Notes under the pieces: generated by a model
Database searches by the model: none
What the model was told of the DNA's origin: nothing
The model's input: only the letters and a program-made list of their open reading frames with translations
DNA from: Imperialibacter sp. EC-SDR9
GTDB taxonomy: Bacteria > Bacteroidota > Bacteroidia > Cytophagales > Cyclobacteriaceae
Reading direction: 5' to 3'
DNA: 64,000 nucleotides
Assembly: GCF_902498805.1 (NCBI RefSeq)
Contig: NZ_LR701584.1
Coordinates: 1 to 64,000 of the forward strand
Shown here: in pieces, positions 37,756-46,093 of the stretch
Layout of the letters: each line of letters starts with the position of its first letter
Numbering within the stretch: the stretch's first letter is position 1
Translations under genes and position numbers: made by a program

Positions 37756-39051
37756 CTACCACCTTACCTTCTTAAATTCCCAGTCAGGAATCACCTTTCT
37801 CATCTCCACCAGATCGTCACGCCTAGTTAAGCCGCATTTCAAATAGTTTTGGTGAAGCTTTTTCAGCGCCTCCTGGTCTATTTCTACACCTAGTCCAGGG
37901 CCGGTGGGCACCTGCACAGCACCCCCTTCGAACTGCATTCGCCCACCTGCGATTACCTCCTCCGACTGCCACGGATAGTGGGTGTCCAATGCGTAAGGAA
38001 CCTCCGGCAGGGCAGCGCCCAGATGTACCATGGCCGCCAGGGAAATACCCAAATGGCTATTGGAATGCATGGACAACTTGCGTCCGAATGTCTGGCAAAG
38101 TTTAGCCAGTTCCATCGAGCTGCGCAGCCCTCCCCAAAAATGGTGGTCGCTAAGGATGATGTCTTCAGACCCCATAGCAATGCTGCCAGGAATGTCCTCA
38201 AAGCTGGTCGTGCACATATTGGTGGCCAGCGGCATTTTCAACGCCTTTCGGGCTTTGGCCATATCTTCCTGTCCACGAACTGGGTCTTCAAAATACTCAA
38301 GGATACCCTCCATCATTTTACCATATTCGATGGCCGTCTCGAGTTTCCAAATGGCGTTGGGATCAAGACGCAGGGGCACATCCGGGCCGAAATATTCATA
38401 AAGCGCTTGCATAGCAGCCACCTCTTCCATAGGCGGAAAGGCACCTCCCTTAAGTTTGATTGACTTAAACCCAAATTCTTTTACCATGGCAATTGCCTGA
38501 GCAACGATACCGTCCGGCGTGGTAGCTTCTACTTGCCTGGCAGCATCCCAACCTGTAGCTTTGGGGTCAGTACCAAACGCTAGTTCACCGCCAGCTCCCT
38601 CATATTTATAAAAAAGGTAGGCCGCAAATGGCACCCGATCTCTTCTTTTCCCTCCCAAAAGATCAACAACTGACCTACCAAGCACCTTGCCTTGAATATC
38701 AAGGCAGGCCACCTCAATGGCACTGAATACATGCACAATCTTGCGCTGATCCCACGGAGCGTCGCCACGCTCTGAGGTGGTTTCCTCATCAAAATGGCTT
38801 TCTATGGCGTCTCTTATCTGGTTGAGTTGAAAGGCGTCCTTCCCAACGATAAGCTCTCTTGCTTTCTCAAGCGCCTCGTTAGTATCGGTGGTACCGGGAA
38901 TCTCGCTGATGCCAATAATGTTGTCGTCGGTAACAATCTCCACTATCGTTCTGAGCGCATAGGGAGCATGCAACCCAGCGGCGTTAAGTAGCGGCGGGTC
39001 GACTGTGGCAATGGGGGTGATTATAATGTCTTTGATGATGGGGCCTTTCAT
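37756..39051 (-). CDS. Glucarate dehydratase-like enolase superfamily enzyme
   Basis: 431 aa. N-terminal capping domain and TIM barrel of the enolase superfamily. The catalytic KxK is SIKLKGG (near 205), metal ligands are visible as RLDPNA, FEDPV and TNMC, and the His base lies in SMHSNSHLGIS. Close to glucarate dehydratases, which remove water from D-glucarate to give 5-keto-4-deoxyglucarate. Substrate is inferred only from motif order. Stands alone on its strand between the heme genes and a non-coding gap. Confidence 0.88.
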   Translation of the reverse strand: MKGPIIKDIIITPIATVDPPLLNAAGLHAPYALRTIVEIVTDDNIIGISEIPGTTDTNEALEKARELIVGKDAFQLNQIRDAIESHFDEETTSERGDAPWDQRKIVHVFSAIEVACLDIQGKVLGRSVVDLLGGKRRDRVPFAAYLFYKYEGAGGELAFGTDPKATGWDAARQVEATTPDGIVAQAIAMVKEFGFKSIKLKGGAFPPMEEVAAMQALYEYFGPDVPLRLDPNAIWKLETAIEYGKMMEGILEYFEDPVRGQEDMAKARKALKMPLATNMCTTSFEDIPGSIAMGSEDIILSDHHFWGGLRSSMELAKLCQTFGRKLSMHSNSHLGISLAAMVHLGAALPEVPYALDTHYPWQSEEVIAGGRMQFEGGAVQVPTGPGLGVEIDQEALKKLHQNYLKCGLTRRDDLVEMRKVIPDWEFKKVRW

Positions 39052-39288
39052 GGGAGTAATCAGAGAATAGTTATTGGTAATATGTTTTGAGTCAGATAGC
39101 TGTTATTGACCATCCCCAAATACGGTTGACCAATTTGTCTAACTTATCTCTATCGGACAAGCCGGTTTAGTTGATATTCGGACAATCAGATCGTGACACG
39201 CTCAGATGGTCAAACAGCACACCGGAGATAACGCAGGTACGACAGTGCCGACATGAGCGTCGGGATGTATCACAATAGGCAAGTTAAG

Positions 39289-40440
39289 TTAGCCGTTGCT
39301 CGTTTGCTTCAACACGCCATGGATCGCACCTATCACTTTTTGTTTTTGCTGTAGGCTAAGATTGGAGCCAGAAGGAAGACAAAGTCCTTCTTTGAATATC
39401 CGCTCCGAAACCCCATTCAGGTATTTCGGCGCCTCGTTATACACCGGCTGCATGTGCATGGGCTTCCAGGTCGGGCGGCATTCTATATTCTGTTTTTCAA
39501 GCGCCAATCTAATGTCTTCCCTGGTGACTTTACCTGCTTTTTCAGGATTAACCAATATCGTTGTCAACCACCTGTTTGAAAAATGCCCCGGGAGCTCAGA
39601 AAGAAATGAAACACCCCCATACCCTGACAGTTCTTCCTTGTAAAAGTCGTAGTTGGCCCTTCGTTGCTGCACCCTTTCCTCTAACACCTCTAACTGGCCT
39701 CGGCCAATGCTAGCGCAGATATTGCTCATGCGATAATTGTACCCCACCTCGGTGTGCTCATAATGGGCGGCTGGCTGACGTGCCTGAGTGGCCAGGTAGG
39801 TGGCTTTCTCCACCCACTTCTTTTGAGGGGACAGCAATGCTCCACCGCCAGATGTGGTGATGATTTTGTTGCCATTGAAGGACAAAACGCTGACGTCGCC
39901 CAGGCTGCCGGCAGGGCGGCCTTTGTAGGTAGCACCAAGTGCTTCGGCAGCATCTTCTATAAGGAAAATATTGTATTTGTCTGCCACTTGTCTGATCTCA
40001 TCCCCTTTGGCCGGCATGCCATACAGGTGCACATAAATGATGGCTTTGGGTTTCTTTCCTTTCTTAAGCCTGTCTACTATTGCTTCCTCCAATAATACAG
40101 GATTCATGTTCCAGGTGTCCGGCTCACTATCCACAAATACGGGCATGGCACCCTGATAGAGAATAGGGTTTGACGTGCCGCAAAATGTAAAAGACTGGCA
40201 AATCACTTCGTCACCACGTTCCACGCCAGCGATAATCAATGCCAGATGGACACCAGCCGTACCGGAGCTAATAGCCGCCGCCGGCACACCCACCAGCCTT
40301 TGCAGTGCTCCCTCAAAGGCATTCACGTGAGGGCCTACGGGGGCAATCCAGTTAGAATCAAAAGCTTCCTTGATATAGTCCAATTCGTTGGCTCCCATAT
40401 GAGGAGAGGATAACCAGATTTTTTCAGAGGGATTCGACAT
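39289..40440 (-). CDS. DegT/DnrJ/EryC1-family aminotransferase
   Basis: About 383 aa from the ATG at 40440 (MSNPSEKIWLSSPHMGANEL); the frame opens upstream to 40572 but those residues are not family-like. PLP enzyme of sugar biosynthesis: the Schiff-base Lys is SFNGNKIITTSGGG, and family motifs are NSNWIAPVGPHV-like near 25 and HLYGMPAKGDEI. Family members place an amino group on 4-keto-6-deoxy or related nucleotide sugars (PglE-like). It lies at the far edge of the polysaccharide locus, separated by the repeat island, and would provide the amino sugar for the acyltransferases at 43613 and 48583. Confidence 0.88.
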   Translation of the reverse strand: MSNPSEKIWLSSPHMGANELDYIKEAFDSNWIAPVGPHVNAFEGALQRLVGVPAAAISSGTAGVHLALIIAGVERGDEVICQSFTFCGTSNPILYQGAMPVFVDSEPDTWNMNPVLLEEAIVDRLKKGKKPKAIIYVHLYGMPAKGDEIRQVADKYNIFLIEDAAEALGATYKGRPAGSLGDVSVLSFNGNKIITTSGGGALLSPQKKWVEKATYLATQARQPAAHYEHTEVGYNYRMSNICASIGRGQLEVLEERVQQRRANYDFYKEELSGYGGVSFLSELPGHFSNRWLTTILVNPEKAGKVTREDIRLALEKQNIECRPTWKPMHMQPVYNEAPKYLNGVSERIFKEGLCLPSGSNLSLQQKQKVIGAIHGVLKQTSNG

Positions 40441-40738
40441 GCGGGTTGGAAAACGGATTATTTCAAAAAATAAATCAAAGTTAGTAATTGTTTTGAAAGG
40501 AGGAAGAAAGAAAACAGGATACATCAGCCAAAAAGTAGAAGAAAAAGCATGAAGTGACCTTTTGGGCGGCATCCTTGAGAATTTAATTATTTCAACTCCT
40601 TACAACCAACATCGGCCTACCGCCTCTCCTCCAACATGTTATTCCCATGGGAGTCAACGGAATGCCCCGGCATGATGTATCAGTATTTCTTGCTATGTTC
40701 AAAGGGAGTTATAAGAATAGCATTACCTACGAACCACA

Positions 40739-40907
40739 CCCCTAAGCCGGGCATCTGTGTCAAGTTAACGATCTCATCATCTTACTCCATTTTGGCCTCT
40801 CACCTCCTATGCCATGAAGTTGTGGCTCGGCCGCAGTTGGACTTAAGAAAGGAGTGCAGTAGGGCGTGGTGCACACAGCGGTAGCTGGTGGCGACACATG
40901 CGGGGTG
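40739..40907. repeat. Dispersed repeat, copy A
   Basis: Two blocks: CCCTAAGCCGGGCA followed by TGTGTCAAGTTA (40739-40784), and GGTGCACACAGCGGTAGCTGG with an ACACATGCGGGG tail (40864-40907). Both have imperfect counterparts, in swapped order, at 42189-42345. The two copies bracket the HU-like gene. Confidence 0.7.
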
Positions 40908-40999
40908 GTCGAAAGTAAGTTGACCGCAGAGGGAGCAAAGGGATTAACGGCCTCCGGGGAAGAATGCTTCGGGGGACTAGGAATTGAGAAGGTTGGAGA

Positions 41000-41085
41000 C
41001 CGGCGTAGGAAGACGGGAGTCGGGAGTCGGGAGACGGGAGTAGGACGACCGGAGGCTGGAGATCGAAGACCGAAGGAAGGCGTCG
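41000..41085. repeat. Low-complexity GGGAGTC-type run
   Basis: Short imperfect units of about 7-8 bases (GGAGTCGGGAGTCGGGAGAC and relatives). Strong purine bias on the + strand. No coding meaning seen. Confidence 0.75.
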
Positions 41086-41159
41086 GTACGGCGAGGGGCA
41101 TTTGTGTTGGGGCCTTCAGAAGCCGCAAGGGCTAGTTTTTTGCTAAAGATCCGGAGAGA

Positions 41160-41251
41160 GTGACCCGCCTTCGCCGGAGGTTTCGGCGTGGAAACCCTGC
41201 TAAGCCAATGGTTATGGCGGGTAACCCGCCTTCGCTAAAGTTTCGGCGGGT
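41160..41251. repeat. Two REP-like GC hairpins
   Basis: Two copies of ACCCGCCTTCGC-...-GTTTCGGCG: one at 41160-41190 and a better one at 41224-41252, whose ends ACCCGCC and GGCGGGT pair perfectly. Spacing about 60 bases. They lie just beyond the terminator of the HU-like gene. Confidence 0.75.
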
Positions 41252-41282
41252 AAAAAAAAATCCCGCTGACGTCAGCGGGATT
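41252..41282 (-). terminator. Terminator of the HU-like gene
   Basis: A perfect stem AATCCCGCTGAC/GTCAGCGGGATT followed, on the minus strand, by an unbroken T run (A run at 41252-41260 of the plus strand). It lies about 30 bases after the HU-like stop at 41314. Confidence 0.9.
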
Positions 41283-41313
41283 CAGGTAACCATGGTTAGA
41301 CACTTTAAGTACT

Positions 41314-41748
41314 TCATGCAGCTTGACCTGGTTCAACATCGGTGGGCAAAACGAGCTTGTCGTTTTCCACCTTTACAAACTTCACTAAAGAAATTTGGTC
41401 TTTCAGCTCATTGCCAGGGGTAAACAGAATCCTGGTATTTCGGATGCTGTATACATTCACCTCCTCAGGCAACAAATGCCCGGTACTGCTGATACCGATA
41501 CTGAACTTACCCAGCGGTCCCAGTTCGATAGGTCTGCCATCGAGCAGGTATTCCGGGATGAGCTGAAGGAAGGTTTCGATCACCGCATATACATCGGCCA
41601 TGTTCACAGTGCTTCGTGCCCATATCGCTTTGATGAACTGACGCATCTGAACCTGACGGTCTCTCTCGATGGCAGCATAGTACTTGAATTGTCCACCTCC
41701 GACCACTCCAGGCTCGGCACGGCGAACTGTTTTAAATTGAATTGACAT
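41314..41748 (-). CDS. HU-related DNA-binding protein (HU-HIG type)
   Basis: 144 aa. It fits the HU-HIG family of Bacteroidota: an N-terminal VRRAEPGVVGGGQFKYYA motif, a helical body (IKAIWARSTVNMADVYAVIETFLQLIPEYLLDG) and the beta arm (GRPIELGPLGKFSIGISS). It would bind DNA as a dimer, perhaps shaping chromosome or regulating neighbours. Single gene with a perfect terminator, between two copies of a dispersed repeat. Confidence 0.88.
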   Translation of the reverse strand: MSIQFKTVRRAEPGVVGGGQFKYYAAIERDRQVQMRQFIKAIWARSTVNMADVYAVIETFLQLIPEYLLDGRPIELGPLGKFSIGISSTGHLLPEEVNVYSIRNTRILFTPGNELKDQISLVKFVKVENDKLVLPTDVEPGQAA

Positions 41749-42188
41749 AATTGAAAATTATTTAAAATGTGAAAAGAAAATTTAAGTTTGAACCGGCACC
41801 GGGCGCCCTGTAACCAGCTCGGTGAGGAGTGCATTGCTCTTCAAATGAGGCCTCAAAAAGAAGGAGAATTTACTCTTCGTGTACAGTAAAAAACATTTCA
41901 ATATTGATGCCAAAAAATTCATTTAGTGATAAAATCGGATAAAAAATTTAATTTATTTTCATGTCATCTATTCTGCACATGTAGATTGCTATACTTTTTG
42001 TTGAAAACAGGCTAATAAAGGCATTAAATTCATATCAATCGATTGAAGTGAGCCAGAAAATTCAAAAGAATAGTTTATCAAAACCGGATACATAGACAAA
42101 ATAAGATGTCTACTCCTTCAATAATTGAATTAATTAATTTTGTAAAGATTGAGTGGGTGACTACAGTAGTATCGTGGGGATTGGGAGG

Positions 42189-42345
42189 GCAGTGGTGCCC
42201 ACAGCGATAGCTGGTGGCAACACATACAGGGTGACGGGAAGGTTAACACCCCACCCCTAAGCCGGGCACCCCTAAGCCACCCCCCAACCCTCTCCTAAGA
42301 AGAGAGGGGGTTGCATCCGTGTCAAGTTAGTGACTCATTCTCTTA
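42189..42345. repeat. Dispersed repeat, copy B
   Basis: GCAGTGGTGCCCACAGCG with an ACACATACAGGGTG tail (42189-42233), then CCCTAAGCCGGGCA and a GTGTCAAGTTAGTGACTCAT block (42251-42345). The order of the two blocks is opposite to copy A. A CCCTCTC/GAGAGGG hairpin lies inside (about 42290-42310). Confidence 0.7.
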
Positions 42346-42527
42346 CGACTATTCTGGCTTCGCACTAATCTCTTCATGAAGCTTACAACACTACAGAGGA
42401 GCACAGAGAACACAGGAGCGCAACGGGGGCAAACTAAGCTCTTTGCCGGCCGAACTTTCGAGCTTGCTGCATTGCGTGAAGTGATTAAAAAAAACCTCAA
42501 AATGAGGCCGAAAATGAGCGGATTGAA

Positions 42528-42655
42528 AAAGATAGCTATAATTGATGTCAAACATAGCTATAATTGACCTGAAACATAGCTATAAATGGAGGCAAACATA
42601 GCTATGTTTGGGATGAAACATAGCTACAATTGAAGTGGATTATAGCTATGATTTC
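42528..42655. repeat. Six 22-bp phased boxes with an ATAGCTAT core
   Basis: TAGCTA occurs at 42533, 42555, 42577, 42599, 42621 and 42643, a steady spacing of 22 bases. The consensus is CATAGCTATAATTGA. ATAGCTAT is a perfect palindrome. Spacing is exactly two helical turns and is not a multiple of 3, so it does not encode a repeat protein. Confidence 0.85.
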
Positions 42656-42719
42656 AGAAGTTGGTAAAAATGACAGAAAATAACGCTGAGATAGACAACC
42701 CTCCTACGCTAAAGCATCG

Positions 42720-42857
42720 ATGGATAGGTGGTTCGGACTTTCGGATGGTTCAGATGGCAGGACGGTTCGGACTTTCGGATGGTTCCGACTGTCCGACTGT
42801 CCGAAAGTCTGATTGTCTGATTGTCTGATTGTCTGAATATCCGAACCGTCCGAATAT
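42720..42857. repeat. Long nested inverted repeat behind the polysaccharide run
   Basis: GACGGTTCGGA (42761-42771) pairs perfectly with TCCGAACCGTC (42840-42850), and inside it GACTTTCGGA (42770-42779) pairs with TCCGAAAGTC (42800-42809). Short GTCTGATT units repeat four times between. It could stop transcription of the minus-strand operon that ends at 42858, though it has no clean T run. Confidence 0.7.
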
Positions 42858-43616
42858 CTACAGCAGTACCCACTTCGCCCATAATATGCCGAGGTACTCG
42901 TGCATCACAAGTTCGGTTTTTCTGAGGCTGGCGGTGGAGGGTAAAAAATCAAATAGTCTTAATCGGATTTCTGTTTTGATGTGGTGATTGGTGGGGGCGG
43001 CAATGGGTTGCAGGCCTCTGCCCTCGAAAAGTATCATGGCACGGGGCATGTGAATGGCGTCGGTGGCTATGACTACCCTACAGCTTTTGCCAAAGCGAGC
43101 TACACATTTTCCAGCTTCTTCCCAGGTATTGAGGGCTCCTCTGATTTGCAACGTATCCGATGGTGAAACACCCAGGGCAAGAGCTCCTTCGGCAATGGCT
43201 TGGGCCTGGCTGATTGGTTGTGTGACCTGACCTGCTGAGCCAGCTACTTTGGCATTAGGCAATGCTTGATAAATGCGAACAGCCTCAACAAGTCTGCCCA
43301 AAGTGGTTGTGCTCAACCGGTTCAACGGAGGTAGCTTTTCGGCGTAGTCGTATCCAGCTCCCAGCACAATAATAGGTATTGGTTGATCCGATAGGGGCAG
43401 CTGACCTGGATCACATACCGGGTAGCGGCTTTCAAGCTTACCTATCAGGTAGTTGGGAACGAGACATGTAGAAGCCCCAAAAAAAAGACTCGCTGACAGA
43501 AAAAAGCTTACCCTGGCACTCTTCTTCTTACCATTAGAACGAAAAAAAACTCCGAGAAGCAGGAGTAGAATAGAGATAAAGACGGGGTGGATGAAATAGG
43601 TAAGAAGGGACGTCAT
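42858..43616 (-). CDS. DUF218 (YdcF/ElyC-like) membrane protein
   Basis: 252 aa. Two N-terminal membrane helices (about 1-25 and 35-55), then a DUF218 domain with PIIVLGAGYD, VEAVRIYQALPNAKV and VVIATDAIHMPRAMILFEG. DUF218 proteins occur in envelope biogenesis and may affect lipid carriers. Last gene of the minus-strand run, overlapping the acyltransferase by 4 bases. Confidence 0.88.
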   Translation of the reverse strand: MTSLLTYFIHPVFISILLLLLGVFFRSNGKKKSARVSFFLSASLFFGASTCLVPNYLIGKLESRYPVCDPGQLPLSDQPIPIIVLGAGYDYAEKLPPLNRLSTTTLGRLVEAVRIYQALPNAKVAGSAGQVTQPISQAQAIAEGALALGVSPSDTLQIRGALNTWEEAGKCVARFGKSCRVVIATDAIHMPRAMILFEGRGLQPIAAPTNHHIKTEIRLRLFDFLPSTASLRKTELVMHEYLGILWAKWVLL

Positions 43617-44290
43617 TTCTCAGAAGAATTTTTTGGTATCGCAATCACACGCTCCTTCTGACGGAAAAATACCACTGTATCGTCGTCTACGTCTTTATCA
43701 ACAACCATCCCGGCAGCGATCTTGTTTCTGTCTCCTATTGTTATGCCTGGAATGGTTGCGCTATTGATACCGAAAAGGTTTTCATTGCCTACTTTGGTGA
43801 AGCCAGACAATGAGACATTAGGGCAAATAAAATTATAACGCCCCAGCTCAGAATCGTGGCCAATGCTGCAACGTGCATTGAGCAGGGTAAAGTCTCCGAT
43901 CTTTACATTAGGCCCAATGTTGACATTTGGTGCAACCACAACTCCCTGCCCGATTAAAGCACTTTTTGAGACATAAGTACCGGGGTGAATCACCGTAGCA
44001 AACCTAGCGCCAACAGCAACAAATTTCTCGATTATAGGGCGCCGGTAGGTCAGGTTGGCGATTCCCATTATGTACGACGCTTCATCTAGTGTCTTGTGGT
44101 TGCTAATGGCACCCAAGAACGGAGCTGAAAAGGAATACCTGGCGTAACTATCCGGGTTGTCATCCAGAAAACCAACAATCTCCCATTCAGTGGATGTTAG
44201 GGCCTGATTAGCATACTGAATATACTCATCTATCTCGGCCGCATGACCACCTGCTCCGATCACGATTATTCTAGTTTGTTTGTGTGACAT
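43613..44290 (-). CDS. PglD/NeuD-family sugar acyltransferase
   Basis: 225 aa. N-terminal Rossmann-like nucleotide sugar binding region (IIVIGAGGHAAEID, EIVGFLDDNP), then a left-handed beta-helix of hexapeptides (IGQGVVVAPNVNIGPNV) with the catalytic His in CSIGHDSELG. Family enzymes move acetyl or longer acyl groups from CoA or ACP to 4-amino sugars. Follows the SDR pair and overlaps the DUF218 gene by 4 bases. Confidence 0.9.
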   Translation of the reverse strand: MSHKQTRIIVIGAGGHAAEIDEYIQYANQALTSTEWEIVGFLDDNPDSYARYSFSAPFLGAISNHKTLDEASYIMGIANLTYRRPIIEKFVAVGARFATVIHPGTYVSKSALIGQGVVVAPNVNIGPNVKIGDFTLLNARCSIGHDSELGRYNFICPNVSLSGFTKVGNENLFGINSATIPGITIGDRNKIAAGMVVDKDVDDDTVVFFRQKERVIAIPKNSSEK

Positions 44291-44397
44291 AAACTTTGCA
44301 TTTCAGCAAACCATTCAAACACAAGGGATTTATGACAGCCTGCACTTTTTTTACTTGCCTGATAATAGCAGTTGAATTGATATTCGTCGGGCATTGG

Positions 44398-45186
44398 TTA
44401 CTTTGCGGTATACCCCCCATCGACCACGAGGTTTGTCCCTGTTATCCATCTGGCACTGTCCGACAAAAGGAAAACGCACGAATAAGCCACATCTTCGGGT
44501 TTTCCCAGCCCAAGCGGAAAGTTCTGCTTTCGCTTTTCCTGTTCTTCAGGGCCTAAACTTTGAAGGTACTTCAAGATCATTGGCGTCAACACCGTACCAG
44601 GAGAAATACAGTTAACATTGATATTTTTATTGGCTAGTTCGATCGCCATTGATTTTACAGCAGAAATAAGAGCTCCTTTTGATGCGGAGTATCCTACAAG
44701 ACCTGCTCTTCCAATCATAGATGTAATGGAAGAAATGAAAACAAAGCTTGCATGATTTGAAACATACTTCTTTTTCGAGAATATTCCTGCGAGCTCCAAT
44801 CCACCAACCACGTTCAACTTATATAATTCAATGAAGTCAGCAGATTTCATTGAGACAAGAGGAATTGTTTTTTCGATGCCAGCTGCGTGGACAAAACCAT
44901 CAATACGAGTTTTGTTCCCAATGTATCGGTCGATGACTCCTCTGAATTCTTTCAAATCGCCCGACAGGTCAAGGATGCAATAACTATGTAGATTATCTGG
45001 ATTTTGCTTGCTAATTTCTTTCAATTCTTCCATTAGCAATTCTAATTTTTGCTTATTTCTTCCTAAAGCAATAATCTGCGCCCCTTGTTTTGCACATTCA
45101 AAAGCACAAGCTCGCCCAATGCCCGATGAGGCGCCCGTTACGACAATGGTCTTATTTGTTAGCAGAAATGGATGCATTGCCATCAA
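44398..45186 (-). CDS. SDR oxidoreductase, FabG-like (second)
   Basis: 262 aa. Cofactor loop VTGASSGIGR near residue 17, NAG-type motif VHAAGIEK, and catalytic residues Ser152/Ser153, Tyr166 and Lys170 (GYSASKGALI). The C-terminus has ITGTNLVVDGGY, typical of 3-ketoacyl-ACP reductases. It overlaps the neighbouring SDR by 4 bases. The role that fits is reduction of a 3-ketoacyl-ACP made by the KAS pair next door. Confidence 0.9.
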   Translation of the reverse strand: MMAMHPFLLTNKTIVVTGASSGIGRACAFECAKQGAQIIALGRNKQKLELLMEELKEISKQNPDNLHSYCILDLSGDLKEFRGVIDRYIGNKTRIDGFVHAAGIEKTIPLVSMKSADFIELYKLNVVGGLELAGIFSKKKYVSNHASFVFISSITSMIGRAGLVGYSASKGALISAVKSMAIELANKNINVNCISPGTVLTPMILKYLQSLGPEEQEKRKQNFPLGLGKPEDVAYSCVFLLSDSARWITGTNLVVDGGYTAK

Positions 45187-45947
45187 ACTGCAGAATATCC
45201 TCCATCAATTATCAAATTAGAGCCAGTTATCCATCGACTTGCATCAGACAGGAGGAAGGCACAAGAATTAGCAACATCTTCAGGAGCCCCTAAGCCGAGT
45301 GGATGAGCATTCTTTATTTTTTCAAATGCCATTTGATCCTTGCTATAAGATGCATTACTTAACATTGGCGTTACGACGACCCCTGGCGAAACAGCATTGA
45401 CTCTAATATTTCGAGCCGCCAATTCAATAGAAAGTGACCTCACCCCCGATATCAGGGCACCTTTTGTCATTCCGTACAACGACTTTCCGGAGTCACCCAC
45501 CACACCAATGATGGAAGCTATAAAAATGATACTGCCCTTGTTTGGTGACATGAAATATCTCTTCGTAACAATTCTGGTTAGATTTATGGCCCCAAAGACA
45601 TTAACCGAAAAAAAATCTTCCATTTTAGCATTCGTGACTGATCTTAGCGGTATAGTAGTCGCAATGCCGGCCGAATTAACAAGGCCATGCACTTTACCTA
45701 GTTTCTTAACTGATAATTCGACTACTGTTTCCATTTCTTCACTCTTTAGCAAGTCCAAACAAAAAAATTGATGCTCCTTTTTTCGTTCCAATTGCGAAAG
45801 CGTGTCATTCAAGCGCTCCTCACTTTTGCCTAGTAACGTGAGATTCGCACCGAGCCTGCTGAATGCAATCGCACATTGACGCCCGATACCTGACGAAGCG
45901 CCTGTTACAATTATATGTTCGTTTGTTAAAAGAAACGGAGAATCCAT
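45183..45947 (-). CDS. SDR oxidoreductase, FabG-like (first)
   Basis: 254 aa. VTGASSGIGRQ near residue 15, NSAGIATT, catalytic Ser145, Tyr158 and Lys162 (LYGMTKGALI), and C-terminal WITGSNLIIDGGY. It is a paralogue of the next SDR, with about the same length and shared details (both begin near PFLLTN). Probably a second ketoreductase or a dehydrogenase for the acyl chain. Lies 146 bases after the first KAS gene. Confidence 0.9.
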   Translation of the reverse strand: MDSPFLLTNEHIIVTGASSGIGRQCAIAFSRLGANLTLLGKSEERLNDTLSQLERKKEHQFFCLDLLKSEEMETVVELSVKKLGKVHGLVNSAGIATTIPLRSVTNAKMEDFFSVNVFGAINLTRIVTKRYFMSPNKGSIIFIASIIGVVGDSGKSLYGMTKGALISGVRSLSIELAARNIRVNAVSPGVVVTPMLSNASYSKDQMAFEKIKNAHPLGLGAPEDVANSCAFLLSDASRWITGSNLIIDGGYSAV

Positions 45948-46093
45948 GGTAGACTGGGTTCAAATATATTTTGGCATTGAAGAATAAGCGAGCAGTCCTT
46001 GAAGTTCCCTATTGACAAACAGCCCTCTTATCAAGATTGCGGACTGAATCTAGGTGTGAACACAAGATTACTTTAATATATGATGTTAAATGT

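Larger units (their letters stand above)
40441..41251. other. Repeat-rich non-coding island, left part
   Basis: About 810 bases without a supported gene. Contains copy A of a dispersed repeat (40739-40784 and 40864-40907), a low-complexity run of GGGAGTCGGGAG-like units (about 41000-41080), and two REP-like hairpins (41160-41190 and 41219-41251). Open frames seen here are made of these repeats. Confidence 0.7.
41749..42857. other. Repeat-rich non-coding island, right part
   Basis: 1109 bases without a supported gene. It holds copy B of the dispersed repeat (42189-42345), six 22-base phased boxes (42528-42655), and a long inverted-repeat structure (42720-42857) directly behind the last gene of the polysaccharide run. 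A 63-codon frame at 42376-42567 lies across it without family likeness. Confidence 0.7.

Noticed and set aside
40864-41135. An 89-codon plus-strand frame with GDRRRKTGVG-type repeats
   Set aside because: It is formed by the low-complexity GGGAGTC run and the dispersed repeat, with no start context.
42528-42655. Possible CRISPR array
   Set aside because: Units are 22 bp with no unique spacers of constant length, and no Cas gene is nearby. It is a direct box array, not CRISPR.
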